The notes beneath the pieces are model-generated. The model did no database searches. It saw only the letters and a list, made by a program, of their open reading frames with translations, and had not been told where the DNA came from. Positions 5,912 to 6,070 of a DNA stretch of 6,070 nt are shown in pieces (positions within the stretch are counted from its first letter, which is position 1; each line of letters begins with the position of its first letter). A program made the position numbers and the translations under genes. The DNA comes from Pseudomonadota bacterium (GTDB lineage Bacteria; Pseudomonadota; Alphaproteobacteria; Rhizobiales; Beijerinckiaceae). Location: positions 1 to 6,070 of the forward strand of contig JAGWRL010000251.1 in assembly GCA_028876585.1 (NCBI GenBank). The letters are read 5' to 3'.

Positions 5912-6070
5912 ATGGGGGAGCGGGAACAGGCGACGCTGATCGGCTTCGGCGCGATCGGCCTATGGTCGGCGCTGGCGCTGCTGACGGCCGCCTCGGGCGC
6001 GGCGCCGCCGTTCGAGATGGCGGCGCTCACTTTCGCCATCGGCGGCGCGGCGGGCCTCGTCTACGCCGCC
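5912..6070 (+). CDS. DMT/EamA-type transporter, N-terminal part (cut by window end)
   Basis: An open frame starts with ATG at 5912 and runs 53 codons to the window end without a stop. The protein begins MGEREQATLIGFGAIGLWSA and continues LALLTAASGAAPPFEMAALT, with a first membrane helix at about residues 8-27 and a second starting near residue 36. The pattern of a short charged N-terminus, a helix with a Trp-Ser pair, a short loop ending in PPFE and a second helix matches the first repeat of drug/metabolite transporter (EamA) exporters, such as YddG-like amino-acid exporters. AGGG (5900-5903) lies 8 nt upstream as a Shine-Dalgarno. The hydrolase gene ends 32 bp upstream on the same strand. 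The family call rests on about 50 residues. Confidence 0.7.
   Translation, partial: MGEREQATLIGFGAIGLWSALALLTAASGAAPPFEMAALTFAIGGAAGLVYAA

Overview
The window is a GC-rich stretch of bacterial chromosome. Gene content, codon use and a palindromic intergenic repeat of the type 'GTCATGGCCGGGCTTGTCCCGGC' point to an alphaproteobacterium of the Rhizobiales (Hyphomicrobiales). The Methylocystis/Beijerinckia/Bradyrhizobium side of that order is my guess, from memory of the repeat and of the protein types, not from a search. There are no rRNA or tRNA genes, no CRISPR array and no transposase.

Layout. Positions 1-141 hold a large inverted repeat whose two 35-bp arms are each hairpins. From 183 to 4990 five genes lie on the minus strand. 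In transcription order they are a VOC/glyoxalase-fold protein (4562-4990), a MATE-family multidrug/cation exporter with a TTG start (3122-4483), a DUF937/YidB-like protein (2468-3097), a plant/alphaproteobacterial-type glutamate-cysteine ligase gshA (1015-2385), and a beta-keto acid cleavage enzyme of the Kce/DUF849 family (183-1010). Gaps are 78, 24, 82 and 4 bp. MATE-DUF937 and gshA-BKACE are therefore close pairs, and the 82-bp gap before gshA carries a plausible promoter of its own. From 5124 rightward two genes are on the plus strand: an alpha/beta hydrolase (5124-5879) and the first 53 codons of a DMT/EamA-type transporter cut by the window end. The VOC and hydrolase genes are divergent across a 133-bp gap that contains an imperfect inverted repeat around CCACGTGG.

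How the genes may work together. gshA makes gamma-glutamylcysteine, the first step of glutathione synthesis. The BKACE start sits 4 bp past the gshA stop, with the likely Shine-Dalgarno overlapping that stop, so the two are probably translationally coupled. Its substrate cannot be read from sequence, but the residue matching the substrate-amine-binding Glu14 of the lysine-fermentation enzyme is Val here. VOC, MATE and gshA all belong to families often linked with detoxification, but a functional link here is only inference from position.

I do not see a convincing new multi-gene system. The points most worth a second look are the gshA-BKACE coupling with the altered substrate pocket, the covarying hairpin repeat at the left edge, the apparent lack of canonical metal ligands in the VOC protein, and the dyads in the gene leaders, including the exclusively intergenic CTAG sites.
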